Shown here piece after piece: positions 60,901 through 64,000 of a DNA stretch of 64,000 nucleotides (the first letter of the stretch is position 1; each line of letters starts with the position of its first letter). Source of the stretch: Lycocorax pyrrhopterus obiensis (Eukaryota > Chordata > Aves > Passeriformes > Paradisaeidae). The notes under the pieces were generated by a model. It saw only the letters and a list, made by a program, of their open reading frames with translations. It made no database searches and was not told the origin of the DNA. The position numbers and the translations under genes were made by a program. The stretch covers positions 4,557,199-4,621,198 of the forward strand of contig JACSVZ010000007.1 in NCBI GenBank assembly GCA_014706295.1, written 5' to 3'.

Positions 60901-63900
60901 CTAAAATTAAGACAAGCAATATAATTCACCAGAATTACAGGAAAATGGAAAACCAAATACCAGTGACAGGCCATAATCATTATTCTAAAAAAAAAAAAAT
61001 TAACAAAAGTAGTATTAACCCCTTTGAAATAAAGACCAGTGCCAGAATCCTTCAAGGCTTCCTGCACCAAGCCATGTCTACACCACATCACTGATCTCAG
61101 TGAGATTACTCATATAGAATAAAGTTCACTTGGAGTATGAGCCTTTGCAGAGCCAGGACCCAGTCTGAAACACTGCAAACTCTGCAAGCACACTAGCTGG
61201 GAATAATATTCACCAAAGAAAAAAAATAACTGTTGAAAACCTGTATTTTTACTAAGAATATATTAATTACACAGCAATAGGCTGCTGCTGCCAAAAAACC
61301 CAAGGCAAAGGGAAAGCCACATGTGTGACAACTCACAGTGTTGCATTTTGGTATCTACAGGCAATGGACCTCTTAGACAAAGTTACCTGTATCCAAGAAG
61401 TACAACTGAAATCACAGTTCCCACGACTACACACAGAGAGACCGTGACTACAAACCCACACTAATGAGGGATAAAAGCATTACCTTGGGCTGGGCAGCAT
61501 TTCTGCTCTCCCCTACACAGAGGCCAGAACTAAGACGGGAAAGTCTCACACACCCAACAGCTGAATTTTCACAGAACGAGTGGGACTCCTGCAGAACCAG
61601 CAATTCCTCAGCAGTGCAGGTTGCTGTGAAACGCTGCCTCTGACTGTCTGCAGATGACTCCCTCTCCCTCAGCAACCCCTGTGCCTCTGTTCTGTGCAGA
61701 TTATCCGAGGATTTATTTCCAAGGAATGGCAGTTCTCAGGCGGAACCGGTTATCCGCAGTGCAGCTTAAATGTGTGAGAATAAAAGACACCCATCAGACA
61801 CATGACTCTTCCCCGGCTCCCTTCCCAGGCTCTAGCACAGGAGCAGACAGACCAGAGGAGCAAGACTATCATGGGGAACAACTGAGCTTGATGCAGTAGT
61901 TCATTCTCTTTCACCCCAAATAAGCATCTTTCGCTGCGACAAACTGGCAAAATTTGCAGAGCTGTTGGAATTTACTCGGTGCAGTTAAAGTGGCAAAACT
62001 GAAGTACAGGGCCGGTATTTGATGCATACTAACTAGCATAAAACATTAATTTACTTAAAGGGGGGGAATTACCAAGTAATTATATTGTTTTGGTCTCTTT
62101 ACAAGATGCTAAACTTTTTTCTTTGATTACTCTGTTTTCAAACCTAAGAGATAAGAACCCTGTGCTGCATTAACTGACATACTCGAAAACTAATATATTG
62201 CAATAAAACTAACAGACTAAATTATCTGCCTCAAAAATACCCCCAAACACAACTAAATGTAAACAGGCTTCTATGGTTTGGGTTTTTTGTTTTGAGGGAG
62301 CTTTTGTTTGTGATTTTCGGGGACTTACAAACATGAATGTCTTGCAATCTCAAAAAACATCAGCATGTACAATCAGCTGGGAGTAGCTGTTTGAACTTTT
62401 GTAAGGTCACAGGTATTCACATCACCTCTAGCAATATCAAAGTTTCAGACTTAAGAAAAACTTTAAATCATTCCCATCTTTTCTTTTCAGTTCAGAGGCT
62501 TCCTTCTTGAGCTATGATAAGAACTAATCTCAGTGCTGGACAAAAGAATAAAGTCTGCAAGTTCTCATCTATCCCTACTAAGGTCTATTTAAGTGCCTCC
62601 TACTTTGGTACAAGCAACAAATGTAATTGCTTCATGGCCTGCGGGTGTTCATTTAACAAAAGAAGCTTTTGTGAATAAACCACAGGTGTTACCTTTCTTG
62701 ATTAAAGTGAAATATGATGAAAGATTCTACAATATCAAATGACAAATTTACTAAATACTGATTAAATTGCCTTATTTAAGTAAATTGCATCTAGTTAGGA
62801 TAAAATATACACCATAGAAATGCAGGAGTTTGTTTTATCACTCTATACTTAAAGTCTCATAACTACCCCTTAATCCTTTATTTATTAATTCAGAACCAAG
62901 ACTGAATAATGCTTAACAAATACTTTTTTTAATGATCCAGTTGCTCCAGGCACTGTTCCTGTAGGTTTATCATAAATGTTGTTCATATTAAGGCTGCCAT
63001 CTGTAGAAAACCCAGCCACATTAATTAGCTCAGTATTTTCAAAATCAGGGTAAGCATTTATATTTACTTTTTTGTGCTGAAAAGGCTATGAAATGGTAGC
63101 AGCCACACTGGAACTTAAACAGTATAGCAGATGTTAAATCAACATCTTCTGTGTATGCTTAAAAGGCTGAATTACCTGGAATTTAATACTTCTTAATATA
63201 ATAGATGAATTTGCTTTAAAATTATAGGTAGTTCCAAAGAGTTTAGCATTTTCCCTCTACTTGCTGAACAGTTTAAGCTGCTTATGAATAAGACATAATG
63301 TACTTGACCCAGTTTGTTTAAATGCACATATTAAAAAAAAGACATCATGATGCTGGTCCAGATTGTTATTAGAGAGCATGACAATGAAGCACTAATGTGT
63401 TTTTATACAGAAATCAAATTCACTGAGATTACATATTTATATTATGAATTCATTCTCTGTAGTAAGACATTTGTAATTTTAATAGAAGATTTATAAAAAG
63501 GTAAGATATGAAGACTTGTCTTAAGTTTTGAAATTAAATATTAACCAATATTAAAATCACACAACCTCCAGTGTTAGCTCGCACACCACAAGGGAACTAA
63601 GGAATATTAACTCAGACTTGAATTTCTAAGACATTTTTCTCTACCGTACCAAGCACACCAGTTGGGTGTTGTTCTGTAACAAAAATCTGGGTAAGCTGTT
63701 AGAGTGACCTGTCAAAGCATTCGTTGGTTATTTCAATGTTTGGAGTTTAACCATAGCTGCTCCTTCTAAACTCTGGGTAATGTAGGAGTAACTGCTGCTG
63801 TTCTAAGCTTAACTACTTGGACCTTAAAAGGTTTGATCACTACACTCACAGCTTGATAGGAGAGGTTTTCACATCAGAGATGTTTATGCCAGTCAAATGA

Positions 63901-64000
63901 GAAAACTACCTGATTTCTCTCAGTATCACTTTTTACCTGTTCGTAAAGTTTTCAACTGTGTTAAATAATTCAAACACTTGCATGTGTTGTTTACTGCTAT
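57962..64000 (-). other. IMMP1L: IMMP1L intron sequence up to the window end
   Basis: I searched the - strand for the next upstream exon (expected to encode the GDIV and CKRVIGLEGDK motifs) and found none, so it lies beyond 64 kb. The sequence is AT-rich with no recognised CR1 copy. An enhancer-like block at 58215-58580 is listed separately. A less AT-rich patch at 61440-61900 has no identifiable content. Confidence 0.75.
58215..58580. promoter_or_regulatory. Candidate conserved enhancer in IMMP1L intron
   Basis: The block is repeat-free and crowded with homeodomain and TALE cores. It contains ATGTGACAGGGTCATTAATT, a mirrored homeodomain pair (TAATTGAT, six bases, ATCAATTA at 58397-58418), AGTTCTAATTAAGATCACAG, and TTGCAATAATGATGATCACA. 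The gene neighbourhood is known in vertebrates for long-range PAX6 enhancers in ELP4 and beyond, which supports a regulatory reading. It is inference from motif texture, and AT-rich DNA gives some of these cores by chance. Confidence 0.35.

Larger units (their letters stand above)
53035..64000 (-). other. IMMP1L: IMMP1L gene, 3' part only
   Basis: Two coding exons with exact splice signals show that IMMP1L runs right to left here and converges on DNAJC24, as in other vertebrates. IMMP1L is the catalytic subunit 1 of the mitochondrial inner membrane peptidase, an S26-family serine peptidase that trims intermembrane-space proteins. The exons seen give the last 59 residues of a protein that is about 166 residues long in human. 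The N-terminal membrane segment and the Ser/Lys dyad are encoded beyond the window. Confidence 0.9.

Noticed and set aside
57962..64000. Further IMMP1L exons with the catalytic Ser/Lys
   Set aside because: The - strand was scanned for GDIV and CKRVIGLEGDK coding patterns and none was found; they must lie past the window.
1..64000. tRNA, rRNA, snRNA genes, CRISPR arrays, endogenous retroviruses
   Set aside because: No convincing tRNA box or cloverleaf, no spliceosomal RNA signature, no spaced direct repeats of CRISPR type and no retroviral gene or LTR pair was seen.

Overview
This window is vertebrate nuclear DNA and most likely from a bird. It is AT-rich and intron-dominated, its exons are separated by introns of 0.8 to 23 kb, and its only recognisable interspersed repeats are 3' fragments of CR1 LINEs, the main avian retroposon. 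Nothing in it looks prokaryotic or viral.

Two genes can be read directly. DNAJC24 (DPH4, a J-domain co-chaperone of diphthamide synthesis) runs on the + strand. A CpG island lies at about 16.36-17.19 kb, and coding exons lie at 18223-18330, 41332-41470, 50960-51028 and 51837-51961. Spliced together they give a complete 146-residue protein with an HPD J-domain and a CSL-type zinc ribbon. IMMP1L, the mitochondrial inner membrane peptidase subunit 1, runs on the - strand and converges on the DNAJC24 tail. Its last two coding exons (57851-57961 and 53131-53199) are here, while the exons carrying the catalytic residues lie beyond 64 kb. This order matches the conserved DCDC1 / DNAJC24 / IMMP1L / ELP4 / PAX6 block of vertebrates. 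The first 16 kb should therefore be the 5' part or upstream flank of DCDC1 on the - strand, sharing the CpG island as a head-to-head promoter. No DCDC1 exon could be confirmed.

Layout: 1-16.3 kb is AT-rich flank with a GC-rich minisatellite (about 42-bp unit, 25 copies, 6.3-7.35 kb), one CR1 fragment and a few unproven exon-like segments. The CpG island promoter and probable non-coding exon 1 follow at 16.36-17.19 kb, and then the DNAJC24 body at 18.2-52 kb. Intron 2 is 23 kb with one CR1 fragment. Intron 3 is 9.5 kb with a cluster of five CR1 fragments between 44.3 and 50.6 kb. The convergent 3' ends sit at 52-53.2 kb, and 53.2-64 kb is IMMP1L intron.

I found no new biological system. The items most worth checking are the minisatellite, which opens long spurious reading frames on both strands; several repeat-free, homeodomain-motif-rich blocks that look like conserved regulatory elements in the PAX6 neighbourhood; a predicted uORF that ends exactly across the exon 1/2 junction; a 132-codon ORF just after the DNAJC24 stop codon; and unexplained exon-like ORFs upstream of DNAJC24. 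Conservation cannot be tested from a single sequence, so all regulatory calls are inference.
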